Shown: piece by piece, positions 1 through 8,363 of the stretch
How positions within the stretch are numbered: position 1 is the first letter of the stretch
Layout: each line of letters opens with the position of its first letter
Assembly: GCF_029543155.1 (NCBI RefSeq)
Contig: NZ_JARQXA010000002.1
Location: forward strand, 591,829-655,828
Source: Sphingomonas sp. HITSZ_GF
GTDB lineage: Bacteria; Pseudomonadota; Alphaproteobacteria; Sphingomonadales; Sphingomonadaceae
Reading direction: 5' to 3'
Length of the DNA: 64,000 nt
Made by a program: the position numbers and the translations under genes
Notes under the pieces: model-generated
The model's database searches: none
Seen by the model: only the letters and a program-made list of their open reading frames with translations
What the model was told of the DNA's origin: nothing

Positions 1-217
1 GCTGCTGGTCCTGCATGTCGCGGAACTGGTCCTCGCCCTTGCTGTCGAACAGGCCGTCGCCAAGCTTCGCCTGGCGCATCGACTTGAGCATCATGCCCGT
101 GAAGACCGCCTCGAAGCGCTGGCCGGCGGCTTCGAGATTCTCCTTGGACGCGAGGCGCGACGTGTCGGTCGACACGCCGCCCGACGGGCTGGTGGAAAGG
201 GCGATGGGATCGGTCAC
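1..217 (-). CDS. flgJ: Flagellar rod-binding protein FlgJ, N-terminal part (runs off the window edge)
   Basis: The first 72 codons are visible. Reading begins at a GTG that overlaps the flgI stop as GTGA, giving V-T-D-P-I-A-L. The segment AGQRFEAVFTGMMLKSMR followed by a G-L-F-D-S-K-G stretch is the rod-binding N-terminal domain of FlgJ, which caps and helps assemble the flagellar rod in the periplasm. Alphaproteobacterial FlgJ proteins often lack the C-terminal muramidase domain of enterobacterial FlgJ. That half lies outside the window, but a separate flagellar lytic transglycosylase at 9091-9984 fits a single-domain FlgJ. Last gene seen in the leftward flg operon. Confidence 0.88.
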   Translation of the reverse strand, partial: MTDPIALSTSPSGGVSTDTSRLASKENLEAAGQRFEAVFTGMMLKSMRQAKLGDGLFDSKGEDQFRDMQDQQ

Positions 218-1311
218 AGGATGATCAGCTCCGCCTTGAGCGCACCGGCTTCCTTCAGCGCTTCGAGGATCGCGACGAGATCCGCCGGCGACGCGCCGAT
301 CGCGTTCACCGCCTTGACGATGTCCGAAAGCTTCGGGCCCGCTTCCATCAGGAACATCGGGTGCTTCTCCTCCTCGATGCCCACCGTGCTGTGCTGCTCG
401 GTGCGGGTCTCGCCCTTGCTGAACGGCGCGGGCTGGCTGGTGCGCTGGTTCTCATCAATACGAACGGTCAGTTTACCATGTGTTACCGCGGCCGGGCTGA
501 CACGGACGGCGGAGTTGATCACCACCGTGCCGGTGCGCGCGTTGACGATCACCTTGGCGGGTGCTTCCGCAGCCTCGACGGTGAGGTTCTCGACCTCGCT
601 CATCAGCTCGGCGCGCACGTCGCGGCCCTCGGGCACCTGGATGGCGATCGAGACGCCGTCGAGCGCACGGGCGCGGCCCGGGCCGAAGCGGCCGTTGATC
701 GCATCCTGCACGCGCTGCGCCGTGGTGAAGTCGGCACGGGCGAGGTTGAAGGTGAGGAAGGGCGACTTGTCGAAGCCGGTATCGACGGCGCGCTCGACCG
801 TGGCCCCCTCCGGGATGCGACCCGAGGAGGGAGTGTTGACCACGATCTTCGAGCCGTCGGCACCTTCGGCACCCAGCCCGCCCACGGCGAGGTTGCCCTG
901 CGCCATCGCATAGATCTGGCCGTCGGCGCCCTGGAGCGGGGTGAGGATCAGCGTGCCGCCGCGCAAGGATTTGGCCTTGCCCATCGACGAGACGGTGATG
1001 TCGAGCTTCTGGCCCGGCTTGGCGAAGGCGGGCAGTTCGGCGGTGATCATCACCACCGCGGCGTTCTTCAGCCCCGGCGCGACGCCCGAGGGCAGCTGCA
1101 GGCCGAAGCGCGAGGTGACGCCCTTCATCGACTGGACGGTATATTCCAGATTGTCGTCGCCCGTGCCCGGCAGGCCGACGACGACGCCATAGCCCGTGAG
1201 CTGGTTGGTGCGGATGCCCTGGAAATTGCCCAGGTCCTTCACGCGCTGGGCCTGCGCCGGGGTGGCGGCAGCGAGCGCCAGGGCGGCGAGGGCGAGGAAG
1301 CGGCGGATCAT
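214..1311 (-). CDS. flgI: Flagellar P-ring protein FlgI
   Basis: 365 residues, the usual FlgI length. An N-terminal signal peptide (MIRRFLALAALALAAATPAQA, about residues 1-21) is followed by the family opening RVKDLGNFQGIRTNQLTGYG and the G-L-P-G-T-G-D-D motif. The protein polymerises around the distal rod in the peptidoglycan layer, forming the P ring of the basal body. Its chaperone FlgA is encoded at 7813-8343. It lies between flgH (18 bp upstream) and flgJ (4-bp overlap), in the usual flgHIJ order. Confidence 0.97.
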   Translation of the reverse strand: MIRRFLALAALALAAATPAQAQRVKDLGNFQGIRTNQLTGYGVVVGLPGTGDDNLEYTVQSMKGVTSRFGLQLPSGVAPGLKNAAVVMITAELPAFAKPGQKLDITVSSMGKAKSLRGGTLILTPLQGADGQIYAMAQGNLAVGGLGAEGADGSKIVVNTPSSGRIPEGATVERAVDTGFDKSPFLTFNLARADFTTAQRVQDAINGRFGPGRARALDGVSIAIQVPEGRDVRAELMSEVENLTVEAAEAPAKVIVNARTGTVVINSAVRVSPAAVTHGKLTVRIDENQRTSQPAPFSKGETRTEQHSTVGIEEEKHPMFLMEAGPKLSDIVKAVNAIGASPADLVAILEALKEAGALKAELIIL

Positions 1312-1328
1312 GGCTCTGGCTCCGGCTC

Positions 1329-2024
1329 TTAGAAGGGGCTGATCACGGAGAAGAATCGGCTCAGCCAGCCCTGGCGGCTGGCGCGGGCGACGTCGCCCTT
1401 GCCGGTATAGGCGATGCGGGCATCGGCGACGCGCGTCGAGAGCACGCGGTTGTTCGCGTCGATATCGGCGACGCGCACGATGCCCTTGATCTGGACGAAC
1501 TCGTCGCCGCGATTGAGCGTCACGCGCTTCTGGCCCTGCACCAGCATCGTGCCGTTCGGATAGACCGCGGCAACGGTGACGCTGATCTCGCCCGACAGCG
1601 CATTGGCCTGGTCGGCGGTGCCGGTGCCGTTGAAGTTGCGCTTGCCACTGACGCTGGCATCGCTTTCCTTGAACAGCGAGAGCGCGCCGGTGCTCGGCGG
1701 GGCGACGCTGAAGCCGCCCGAGCTGTCGAGCTTGGTGCCCGCCGACTTGGAGGCGGCGGTCTTCTCGACCAGCAGGATCGACAGCGGATCGCCGACACGG
1801 CGGGCACGCTGGCCCTCGTAGAGCGCGGCATAGCCGTCGCTCGCCTGGAAGATGCTGCCATTGGCGGGCGCAGGCGCGGGCGTCGCGGCGGGAAGCGTCA
1901 CGGAGAAATCCTCCTTCTGCTTCTTCTTGCCGATGCCGAGGAACTGCGCCTTGGCGGGCGTGGCGGTGAGGGCGAGGCCGGCGGCGATCAGCGCGCCGGT
2001 GGCGAGGCCGGTGAGGAACTTCAT
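1329..2024 (-). CDS. flgH: Flagellar L-ring protein FlgH (no lipobox visible)
   Basis: The start is taken at the ATG giving MKFLTGLATGALIAAG; an upstream in-frame start would run into flgG. The core matches FlgH throughout: NGSIFQASDGYAALYE, RRVGDPLSILLVEKTAASKS, FNGTGTADQANALSGEISVTV, and a C-terminus ending in QGWLSRFFSVISPF. FlgH forms the outer-membrane L ring. Most FlgH proteins are lipoproteins with L-x-G-C near residue 20. Here the leader ends ...TATPAKAQF with no cysteine, so processing by signal peptidase I is predicted. Confidence 0.95.
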   Translation of the reverse strand: MKFLTGLATGALIAAGLALTATPAKAQFLGIGKKKQKEDFSVTLPAATPAPAPANGSIFQASDGYAALYEGQRARRVGDPLSILLVEKTAASKSAGTKLDSSGGFSVAPPSTGALSLFKESDASVSGKRNFNGTGTADQANALSGEISVTVAAVYPNGTMLVQGQKRVTLNRGDEFVQIKGIVRVADIDANNRVLSTRVADARIAYTGKGDVARASRQGWLSRFFSVISPF

Positions 2025-2034
2025 CGCGCGGCCC

Positions 2035-2823
2035 TCAGATGTTCTGGTTGACATATTTGAGCATCTCGTCGGTCGCCGAGATCATCTTCGAGTTCACCTC
2101 ATAGGCGCGCTGGGTCTCGATCATGTCGACCAGCTCCTCGACGACGTTGACGTTCGAGCCTTCGAGCATGCCCTGGCGGACCGTGCCGCGGCCATCGACG
2201 CCGGCATTGCCCAGCGCGACGGTGCCGCTCGCGGGCGTCTCGATCAGGTAATTGTCGCCCATCGCCTGCAGGCCCGCCGGATTGGGGAAGCTGGCGATCT
2301 GGATCTGGCCGATCTGGGTGAGGTCGGTCTGGTTCGGCATCTGCGCCGAGACGGTGCCGTCGGTGCCGACGGTGACCGAGATCGCGCCCTCCGGGATGGT
2401 GACGCCCGGCATCACCTGATAGCCTTCCGAGGTGACCAGCTGGCCTTCGGCCGAGCGCGAGAAATTGCCCGCGCGGGTATAGCCCAGCCCGCCGCCCGGC
2501 AGCTGCACCTGGAAATAGCCGTTGCCGTCGATCGCCATGTCGAGGCCGTTGCCGGTCGTCTGGAGCGAACCCTGGGTCTCGAGGCGCTGCGTCCCCTGGA
2601 CGCGCACGCCGGTGCCGAGGTTGAGGCCGGTCGCGTACTTGGTCTCCGCGGTCGAGGCGGCGCCCGGCGCGGTGACGACCTGATAGGCGAGCGTCTGGAA
2701 GCTGGCGCGGTCCTTCTTGAACGCCGTGGTGTTCACGTTCGCCAGGTTGTTCGAGATGACCCGCATGCGCGTATCCTGAGCGTCGAGGCCCGTGCGCGCG
2801 ATGTGCAGTGCTGCCGATCCCAT
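2035..2823 (-). CDS. flgG: Flagellar distal rod protein FlgG
   Basis: 262 residues, standard length. The N-terminal rod/hook motif (DAQDTRMRVISNNLANVNT, about residues 15-33) and the C-terminal SNVNVVEELVDMIETQRAYE segment ending MLKYVNQNI are diagnostic of FlgG. It builds the distal rod that crosses the periplasm inside the P and L rings and is exported by the flagellar type III system. Its stop lies 11 bp upstream of the flgH start. Confidence 0.97.
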   Translation of the reverse strand: MGSAALHIARTGLDAQDTRMRVISNNLANVNTTAFKKDRASFQTLAYQVVTAPGAASTAETKYATGLNLGTGVRVQGTQRLETQGSLQTTGNGLDMAIDGNGYFQVQLPGGGLGYTRAGNFSRSAEGQLVTSEGYQVMPGVTIPEGAISVTVGTDGTVSAQMPNQTDLTQIGQIQIASFPNPAGLQAMGDNYLIETPASGTVALGNAGVDGRGTVRQGMLEGSNVNVVEELVDMIETQRAYEVNSKMISATDEMLKYVNQNI

Positions 2824-2838
2824 GGTTCTAACTCCTTA

Positions 2839-3582
2839 TCAGGACGGCATCCGCATCAGCGATGCGGAGCTCTCGTCCATGTTCTTGGCGTCCTTCAGCA
2901 GGCCCGCCTGGACTTCGTAGGCGCGCTGGTTCTCGATCATGTCGACCAGCGCCTGGGTGAGGTTGACGTTCGACTGCTCGAGCGAGCCCGACGTCACCTT
3001 TGCATCCATGTCCTCGGGCAGCACGCCGCCGCCCTTCACATGGAGGAGATTGTCCAGCCCCTTGGCAGTCTGCGTGCCGTCGGTGCTGCACAGCTTGATC
3101 TTGTCGATCACCTGCGGCTGCGTCGCGTCGCCGCCGCGCGGCACGATCGAGACGGTGCCGTCCTCGGAGATCGTCACCTTGTCGGCGGGCGGCACGGTGA
3201 TGGGGCCCCCCGACCCCATCACCGGGAAACCGTCGCCGGTTTCCAGCACGCCCGAGGGCGCGATCGTCAGATCGCCGCGCCTCGTATAGGCTTCGGTGCC
3301 GTCGGTGGCCTGGACCGCGATCCAGGCGTCGCCGTTCACCGCAACGTCGAGCGGGTTGCCGGTCTGGATCATCGTGCCCTTCGTCCGGTCGAAGTCGTTG
3401 ACTTCCTCCGCGGCGAACTGGCGCGAGTCCATTCCGGTACCCTGAAGGACCAGCCGGTCGAAGCTGACGCGCTCGGCGCGGAAGCCGATGGTCGAGGCGT
3501 TCGCGATGTTGTTCGCGATCGTCGCCTGCGACTGCATCTGGCTCCTGAGCCCCGACATCGCGGTATAGACAAGCCGGTCCAT
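2839..3582 (-). CDS. flgF: Flagellar proximal rod protein FlgF
   Basis: 247 residues with the flagellar axial-protein architecture: N-terminal MDRLVYTAMSGLRSQMQSQA then TIANNIANASTIGFRAE, and C-terminal LEQSNVNLTQALVDMIENQR with AYEVQAG. FlgF forms part of the rod just before FlgG. A strong ribosome-binding site (GAGGAGGAG) sits just upstream in the flgE-flgF gap. The flgE-flgF-flgG order supports FlgF over the paralogous FlgG. Confidence 0.94.
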   Translation of the reverse strand: MDRLVYTAMSGLRSQMQSQATIANNIANASTIGFRAERVSFDRLVLQGTGMDSRQFAAEEVNDFDRTKGTMIQTGNPLDVAVNGDAWIAVQATDGTEAYTRRGDLTIAPSGVLETGDGFPVMGSGGPITVPPADKVTISEDGTVSIVPRGGDATQPQVIDKIKLCSTDGTQTAKGLDNLLHVKGGGVLPEDMDAKVTSGSLEQSNVNLTQALVDMIENQRAYEVQAGLLKDAKNMDESSASLMRMPS

Positions 3583-3608
3583 GGTTTGCTCCTCCTCAGC
3601 CGATCAGA

Positions 3609-4916
3609 TCAGCTGCGGATGTTGAAGATGGTCTGGGACATCTGGCTGGCGGTATCGAGCGCCTTGGCATTCGCCTGGAAGTTGCGCTGTGCCGCGATCA
3701 GATTGACCAGCTCTTCGGTGATGTCGACGTTCGAGCGCTCGATCGCGCCCGACATCAGGCCGCCGAACCCGTTGGTGCCCGGCTCGCCCAGGCGCGCATC
3801 GCCCGAGAAGCCGGTTGCGGCCCAGGTCGAGTTGCCGAGCTGGCGCAGGCCGGCATTGTTGGTGAAGCTGGCGAGAACGACCTTGCCCAGTGCCTGGGTG
3901 TCGCCGTTCGAGAAGCTCGCGGTCACCGTGCCGTCGTCGCCGATGGTCACGCCTTCGATCTGGCCCACCGGCGAACCGTCCTGGGTGGTCGAGTTCAGGC
4001 TGAACGGCGAGCTCACCTGGGTGGTGCCTGCGGTCAGATCGAGCTTGATCACCTGCTCCGAAGTCGCGCCCGGCGCCAGGAAGCCCATGAAGGTCACCGG
4101 CGTGGTCGGGCTCGAGAGCTTGCCCGTGCTGTCGAACTTGAGCTCGAACTGCGAGATCGAGTCGGGATCGTCGCCGGCATTGAGCTGCTGGTCGCCGACG
4201 AACGAATAGACCTTCCAGGTGCTGGTGGCGTCGTCGCCGGTCGGCTTGGTCTCGCGGACGAAATAGTTGGTCAGCGTCAGCGCGTTGCCGTTCGCGTCAT
4301 AGATCGTCGTCTGGACCGACTGGTTGTAGGTGGTCGGGTCGAAACGGTCGAACTTGTATTCGGTATCGTCGAACTTCGCCGCTTCCGACGGGATCGCCGA
4401 GCCGGCATTGAGGTTCAGGCCGAGCTTGACGTTCTCGGTCGCCTCGGGCGTGCCGCTGGTCTGCGGTAGGCGCAGGCTGACGGTCGAGGAAAGGCCGGTC
4501 GCGACCACCGCGCCCGAGCCGTCCACCGGATAGACCTGCAGCTTGTTGCCCTGCGCGTCGACCACATAGCGATCGGCATCGACCTGGAAGCTGCCGTTGC
4601 GGGTGTAGGCAACGCCGTTGCCGCTCTTCTCGTCGCCCTTGACGATGAAGAAGCCGTCGCCCGAGATCGCGACGTCGAGCGCCGACGAGCTCTGGGTGAA
4701 GCCGCCCTGGCCGAACTGCTGGCGCACTGCCTTCACGACCACGCCCGAACCGACCATCTGGGTCGGGTTCATGTTGGCGGTCGACGCGATGACGTCGGCG
4801 AACTGCGTGGTGCTCTTCTTGAAGCCGTTGGTCTGCACGTTCGCAAGGTTGTGCGAGATCGTCGACATGTCGGTCTGAGCCGCCTGAAGGCCGGAGAGCG
4901 AGGTGAAGAAGGACAT
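3609..4916 (-). CDS. flgE: Flagellar hook protein FlgE
   Basis: 435 residues, within the usual hook-protein range. The N-terminus MSFFTSLSGLQAAQTDMSTI then SHNLANVQTNGFKKS and the C-terminus IERSNVDITEELVNLIAAQR then NFQANAKALDTASQMSQTIFNIR are typical FlgE ends. The middle holds the variable hook domains. FlgE polymerises into the hook, the universal joint; its length is set by FliK and its growth needs the FlgD cap, encoded just upstream. A ribosome-binding site (AAGGAG) precedes the ATG. Confidence 0.97.
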   Translation of the reverse strand: MSFFTSLSGLQAAQTDMSTISHNLANVQTNGFKKSTTQFADVIASTANMNPTQMVGSGVVVKAVRQQFGQGGFTQSSSALDVAISGDGFFIVKGDEKSGNGVAYTRNGSFQVDADRYVVDAQGNKLQVYPVDGSGAVVATGLSSTVSLRLPQTSGTPEATENVKLGLNLNAGSAIPSEAAKFDDTEYKFDRFDPTTYNQSVQTTIYDANGNALTLTNYFVRETKPTGDDATSTWKVYSFVGDQQLNAGDDPDSISQFELKFDSTGKLSSPTTPVTFMGFLAPGATSEQVIKLDLTAGTTQVSSPFSLNSTTQDGSPVGQIEGVTIGDDGTVTASFSNGDTQALGKVVLASFTNNAGLRQLGNSTWAATGFSGDARLGEPGTNGFGGLMSGAIERSNVDITEELVNLIAAQRNFQANAKALDTASQMSQTIFNIRS

Positions 4917-4943
4917 TTTCCGTTACTCCTTGGAAAAACTGGT

Positions 4944-5657
4944 TCAGCCGACCTGCCAGATGGCGTCGGTGGTGATGTTGCCTACGCCGGTGACGGAGAG
5001 GACGGGCTTGCCGTCCGATCCCATCGAGACCGCGCTCACGGGCGCCCAGACGAGCGGGGCGGACGACACGTTGCCGGTGCCGTCGGTTGCGATGGTGCTG
5101 ACGGTGAAGGGGCCGTCGCCGGCGGCTTCGCCGCTGTCGGTGGTGCCGTCCCATTCCCAGGCGACCGCGCCCGAATCCTGCGCACCCATCTCGATCGTCT
5201 TCAGCGTGTTGCCGTCGGCGTCCTTGATGGTCACGGTGACGTTGGTCGCGTCGTCGGCCAGGGCGACTGCGCCGGCCAGGCCGCCCGAGGTGCGCGGATA
5301 GGCAGTCGAGCCTTCGACCAGCACCGTCTTGCCGACATAGCCGATCGCGTCGTTGAGCGAGGTGGTGCTCAGCTGGCTGGCGATCGTCTTCAGCGTCGAG
5401 CTCATCTCGGTGATGCCCGAGAGCGACGAGAACTGCGCCATCTGGGCGACCATCTGGCTGTTGTCGACCGGCTCGAACGGATCCTGGTTCTTCAGCTGGG
5501 CCGTCATCAGCGCCAGGAAGTCCGAAACGTCCATGTCGGTGGTGCCGAGCTGCGACGTGTCGGTGGTGTTGTTGAGCGTGGTGCCCGTCGTCGACGTGGT
5601 GCCCGCATCATAGCGGGTGATCCCCAGGCTCGAGAGGGTGGTATCGAAATCACTCAT
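4944..5657 (-). CDS. flgD: Flagellar hook cap / scaffolding protein FlgD
   Basis: 237 residues. The conserved FlgD N-terminal block is present: DVSDFLALMTAQLKNQDPFE then PVDNSQMVAQMAQFSSLSG. A C-terminal FLG-Ig-like domain follows (DADGNTLKTIEMGAQDSG then VAWEWDGTTDSGE). FlgD caps the growing hook and directs FlgE assembly. It sits between flgC (2 bp upstream) and flgE, as in most alphaproteobacterial flg operons. Confidence 0.96.
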   Translation of the reverse strand: MSDFDTTLSSLGITRYDAGTTSTTGTTLNNTTDTSQLGTTDMDVSDFLALMTAQLKNQDPFEPVDNSQMVAQMAQFSSLSGITEMSSTLKTIASQLSTTSLNDAIGYVGKTVLVEGSTAYPRTSGGLAGAVALADDATNVTVTIKDADGNTLKTIEMGAQDSGAVAWEWDGTTDSGEAAGDGPFTVSTIATDGTGNVSSAPLVWAPVSAVSMGSDGKPVLSVTGVGNITTDAIWQVG

Positions 5658-5659
5658 GT

Positions 5660-6070
5660 TCAGCGACCCAGCTTGAGGGTGTCGACGATGAGCTGCTTGG
5701 CAGTCTGCATCACTTCGACGTTGTTCTGGTAGTTCCGGGCGGTCTCCATCATGTCGACCAGCTCCCGGGTCTCATCCACGGCGGCTTCCCAGACATTGCC
5801 GTCCTTGTCGGCCATGGGGTTGCCGGGATCGTAGCGCTTGGTGGGGTCCGAGCCCGCGGTGACGACCTGCTCGACATCGACGGTCGACATGCCGCTCGCC
5901 TGATCGAAGGCGGTGCGGAACACCGGCTTGATCGTGCGATAGGCAGCGTCCGGGCTCGATGCGACCGTGCCGACATTGGCGAGGTTCGAGGCCGTGGTGT
6001 TCATCCGCACCAGCTGCGCGCTCATCGCGCGGCCGGAGACCTGGAAGATCGAAAGCGGCTGGTCGCCCAT
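5660..6070 (-). CDS. flgC: Flagellar basal-body rod protein FlgC
   Basis: 136 residues, usual length. N-terminal VRMNTTASNLANVGTVASSP and C-terminal ETRELVDMMETARNYQNNVE then VMQTAKQLIVDTLKLGR mark FlgC, a proximal rod subunit exported by the flagellar type III apparatus. It lies 3 bp after flgB and 2 bp before flgD, so translation is probably coupled. Confidence 0.96.
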   Translation of the reverse strand: MGDQPLSIFQVSGRAMSAQLVRMNTTASNLANVGTVASSPDAAYRTIKPVFRTAFDQASGMSTVDVEQVVTAGSDPTKRYDPGNPMADKDGNVWEAAVDETRELVDMMETARNYQNNVEVMQTAKQLIVDTLKLGR

Positions 6071-6073
6071 CTC

Positions 6074-6427
6074 TTATTCTCCCTTCAGCGCGCGCGTGAT
6101 CTGGCCGATGCGGCCGTTCAGGAACGACAGCGTGGTCTGATAGGCGACGGCGTTTTCGGCGAAGGCGGTCTGCTCGGTCGCCAGCTCGACGGTGTTGCCG
6201 TCGGCCGAGGGCTGGAGCGGCACGCGGTAGAGCGTGTTGGCGTCGATCGAGGAGTCGAGCGAGCCGCCGGTCGCGGTCGCGCTGTTGAGCGCGGCGCGGA
6301 AATCGATGTCCTTGGCCTTGTAGCCAGGGGTGGATGCGTTGGCGATGTTCGACGCCAGCATCCCCATGCGCTGCGAGCGCACGGCAAGCGCTGCGCCATG
6401 TACGCCGAATAGGCTGTCGTTGGGCAT
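6074..6427 (-). CDS. flgB: Flagellar basal-body rod protein FlgB
   Basis: 117 residues from the ATG giving MPNDSLFGVHGAALAVRSQR. A GGGAGA ribosome-binding site lies 8 bp upstream. A longer in-frame start at 6472 is rejected because it would fall inside the sigma-54 promoter. LASNIANASTPGYKAKDIDF and the C-terminal LNGRIGQITRALKGE are FlgB features. FlgB is the most proximal rod subunit. First gene of the leftward operon flgBCDEFGHIJ, with a predicted 26-nt leader. Confidence 0.95.
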   Translation of the reverse strand: MPNDSLFGVHGAALAVRSQRMGMLASNIANASTPGYKAKDIDFRAALNSATATGGSLDSSIDANTLYRVPLQPSADGNTVELATEQTAFAENAVAYQTTLSFLNGRIGQITRALKGE

Positions 6428-6463
6428 TGCACGTCTCCCGCACAAAAGGTTCGCGACCTTCCT

Positions 6464-6479
6464 AGCAACCACCGTGCCA
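6464..6479 (-). promoter_or_regulatory. Sigma-54 (-24/-12) promoter of the flgB operon
   Basis: Read on the minus strand: TGGCAC-ggtgg-TTGCT, a perfect match to the RpoN consensus with GG and GC separated by 10 bp. The predicted start site is near 6453, 26 nt before flgB. The activator is probably FlbD, encoded at 15762-17018. Confidence 0.88.
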
Positions 6480-6531
6480 ATTTCGCTGGAGACGCCAAAA
6501 AACCGCCTTTCCCCTCAGGAGCGGCAAGCGG

Positions 6532-6547
6532 CGGCAAGGTTTTGCCG
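6532..6547. promoter_or_regulatory. Palindrome CGGCAAGGTTTTGCCG, candidate FlbD enhancer
   Basis: This perfect 6-bp inverted repeat with a 4-bp centre lies between the divergent flgB and motA sigma-54 promoters, about 53 and 65 bp from their -24 elements. Nearly the same 16-mer recurs near the fliK promoter (22791-22806), and a one-mismatch form lies before the transglycosylase promoter (8922-8937). A related palindrome (CCGGCA, 5-nt centre, TGCCGG) is at 6572-6588. Function as an enhancer is inferred from position and recurrence. Confidence 0.55.
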
Positions 6548-6611
6548 GCGTGTCGGCACGCGGTTGCCGGTCCGGCAGGGCTTGCCGGGCGCTCGCCCTC
6601 GCACGGGCAAT

Positions 6612-6627
6612 TGGCCCGCCTCTTGCA
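6612..6627 (+). promoter_or_regulatory. Sigma-54 promoter of the motA operon
   Basis: TGGCCC-gcctc-TTGCA has the invariant GG-N10-GC spacing and one deviation (A to C) from TGGCAC. The predicted start site is about 6638, right at the best motA start codon (6639). Confidence 0.8.
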
Positions 6628-6638
6628 CCCATGCGGGC

Positions 6639-7307
6639 ATGGATATGAATGTGCTTCCCGCGCTCGGGACCTTCCTCGATCCGCTTGCGCTCGCCATCGT
6701 CGGCGGGGGAACGCTGGCGGGAGCTGTGCTGCGCACCGCGTCGGGCGATCTCGTCCGGGGCGTCGCCGCACTCGGCACCCTGCCGCGCCGCCGCTTCGAC
6801 GGCGATCCGCTGGTCGCCCAGGTCGCGGCGCTCACCCGCATCGCGCGCCGCCACGGCGTGATCGCGCTCGATCGCTCGAAGATCGCCGACCCGGACATCG
6901 CCGCCGCGGTCGCCGCGATCGTCGACGGTGCCGGTCCCAGGGATGTCGAGACGCTGCTCGAGCAGCGCCGCTGCACCCGCTTCGAGCGCCACCGCGGCGG
7001 CTGGGAGCTATGGTCGGGCGCTGCCGAGCTGGCGCCGGCGATGGGCATGGTCGGCACGCTGATCGGCCTGGTCGGCATGTTCGCCGCGATGAAGGATCCG
7101 CAGACGATCGGCGGCGCGATGGCGGTCGCCTTGCTCGCCACGCTCTATGGTGCGCTGCTCGCCAATCTCGTGCTGCTGCCGATCGCCACCCGGCTCAAGC
7201 GCCGCGCGCGCCACGAAGCGCAGGAGCGCCTGCGCCTCCAGCCCGGCCTCGCCGCGCTTGCCGCCGTCGAGCCCGGCACCGGCACGCTCAAGGAGATCGC
7301 GGCGTGA
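6639..7307 (+). CDS. motA: Flagellar motor stator protein MotA/PomA-like
   Basis: 222 residues from the ATG giving MDMNVLPALGTFLDP; a second ATG lies two codons on. Upstream in-frame codons precede the predicted transcription start, so they are excluded. The protein has an N-terminal membrane segment and two C-terminal membrane helices (LAPAMGMVGTLIGLVGMFAA and GAMAVALLATLYGALLANLV) typical of the MotA/ExbB channel family. It forms the proton or sodium channel of the stator with MotB, encoded next with a GTGA overlap. It is shorter than E. coli MotA (295) and nearer PomA length. Confidence 0.87.
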   Translation: MDMNVLPALGTFLDPLALAIVGGGTLAGAVLRTASGDLVRGVAALGTLPRRRFDGDPLVAQVAALTRIARRHGVIALDRSKIADPDIAAAVAAIVDGAGPRDVETLLEQRRCTRFERHRGGWELWSGAAELAPAMGMVGTLIGLVGMFAAMKDPQTIGGAMAVALLATLYGALLANLVLLPIATRLKRRARHEAQERLRLQPGLAALAAVEPGTGTLKEIAA

Positions 7308-7816
7308 CCGTCCGTCTGAGCGTGTTCGACGAGGACGAGCCCACGCGCGCGCCCTGGCTGGTGACGCTGGCCGATCTGTCGCTGCTGCTCGTCGGCTTCT
7401 TCGTCTTCCTCCAGGCGAGCCAGGTCGATCCCGGCAAGCTCGCCGCGGGCATCCGCGCCGGCTTCGGCGCGAGCGAGGCCGCGCCGGCGCCGATGCCGGT
7501 CGACCTTGCCACCGCTACCGGCTTCGCGCCCGGCTCCGCGCTTCCCGGCGACACCGCCTCGGCGCTCGAATGGGCGCGCACCGCCGCGCATGACCCGCGC
7601 ACGCGCCTGCGGATCACCGGCGAAGTCGACGGCACGGCCGCCGATGTCGATCCGCTTACCGGCAGCGGCCCGATCCTCGCCGCCGACCGCGCCCGCGCCG
7701 TCGCTGCGCTACTCATCCGCAACCACGCGATCGATCCGTCGCGCATCGTGCTTTCCACCGGCCGCGGCCAGCGCCGCGCCGTCCTCACGCTTGGCTTCGA
7801 AGGAGACCGGCCATGA
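7304..7816 (+). CDS. motB: Flagellar motor stator protein MotB-like (short)
   Basis: 170 residues from a GTG start overlapping the motA stop. The single membrane helix PWLVTLADLSLLLVGFFVFL carries the ion-binding aspartate (D24). The C-terminal half is OmpA-like and anchors the stator to peptidoglycan: RLRITGEVDGTAADV, then ILAADRARAVAALLIRNH. At 170 residues it is much shorter than E. coli MotB (308), with a reduced linker and a compact OmpA region. Its place between motA and flgA supports a stator role. Confidence 0.85.
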   Translation: MTVRLSVFDEDEPTRAPWLVTLADLSLLLVGFFVFLQASQVDPGKLAAGIRAGFGASEAAPAPMPVDLATATGFAPGSALPGDTASALEWARTAAHDPRTRLRITGEVDGTAADVDPLTGSGPILAADRARAVAALLIRNHAIDPSRIVLSTGRGQRRAVLTLGFEGDRP

Positions 7817-8343
7817 TCCTCGCTCTCGCACTCGGCCTCGCCGCCCAGGATTTCCAGTCTGTCGCGGCGCTCGACACCGTCGTCACCCAGTTCACCGGCA
7901 AGCAGGTCGGCGAGCAGGGCGGGGCGATCGCCCCGATCGACCGCCGGCTGAAGCTCGCCGCCTGCGCCGCGCCCCAGCTCGACTGGCGCAGCGAAACGCA
8001 TGACGCGGTGGTGATCCGCTGCATGGCGCCGACGTGGAAGATCTTCGTGCCCGTCGCCGCGGTGCCGCGGCCCAAGGCGGTGCCGGCGGCGCCGATGCCG
8101 GCCAATGTCGTCGTCCGCCCTGCCGTGCCGGTGAAGGTCGAGCCGGTGATCAAGCGCGGCGACGCCGTCACGGTGGAGGCCGGCTCCGAAGGCTTCTCGA
8201 TCTCGCGCCAGGGCATTGCGATGAACGATGCTCCTCCCGGCGGCCGGATCAGCGTCAAGGTCGACGACAAGCAGCCGCCGATCCAGGCGATCGCGATCGA
8301 GCCCGGCCGTGCCCGCCTGCCGGGCTTCGCCGAAGGCAGCTGA
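7813..8343 (+). CDS. flgA: P-ring assembly chaperone FlgA
   Basis: 176 residues with a short hydrophobic N-terminus (MILALALGLAAQ), consistent with export to the periplasm. The C-terminal SAF domain is recognisable: VIKRGDAVTVEAGSEGFSIS, then GIAMNDAPPGGRISVK. FlgA helps FlgI polymerise into the P ring. ATGA overlap with motB places it in the motAB-flgA transcript. Confidence 0.88.
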   Translation: MILALALGLAAQDFQSVAALDTVVTQFTGKQVGEQGGAIAPIDRRLKLAACAAPQLDWRSETHDAVVIRCMAPTWKIFVPVAAVPRPKAVPAAPMPANVVVRPAVPVKVEPVIKRGDAVTVEAGSEGFSISRQGIAMNDAPPGGRISVKVDDKQPPIQAIAIEPGRARLPGFAEGS

Positions 8344-8363
8344 AATTTTTCCGTAAAGCTCGC

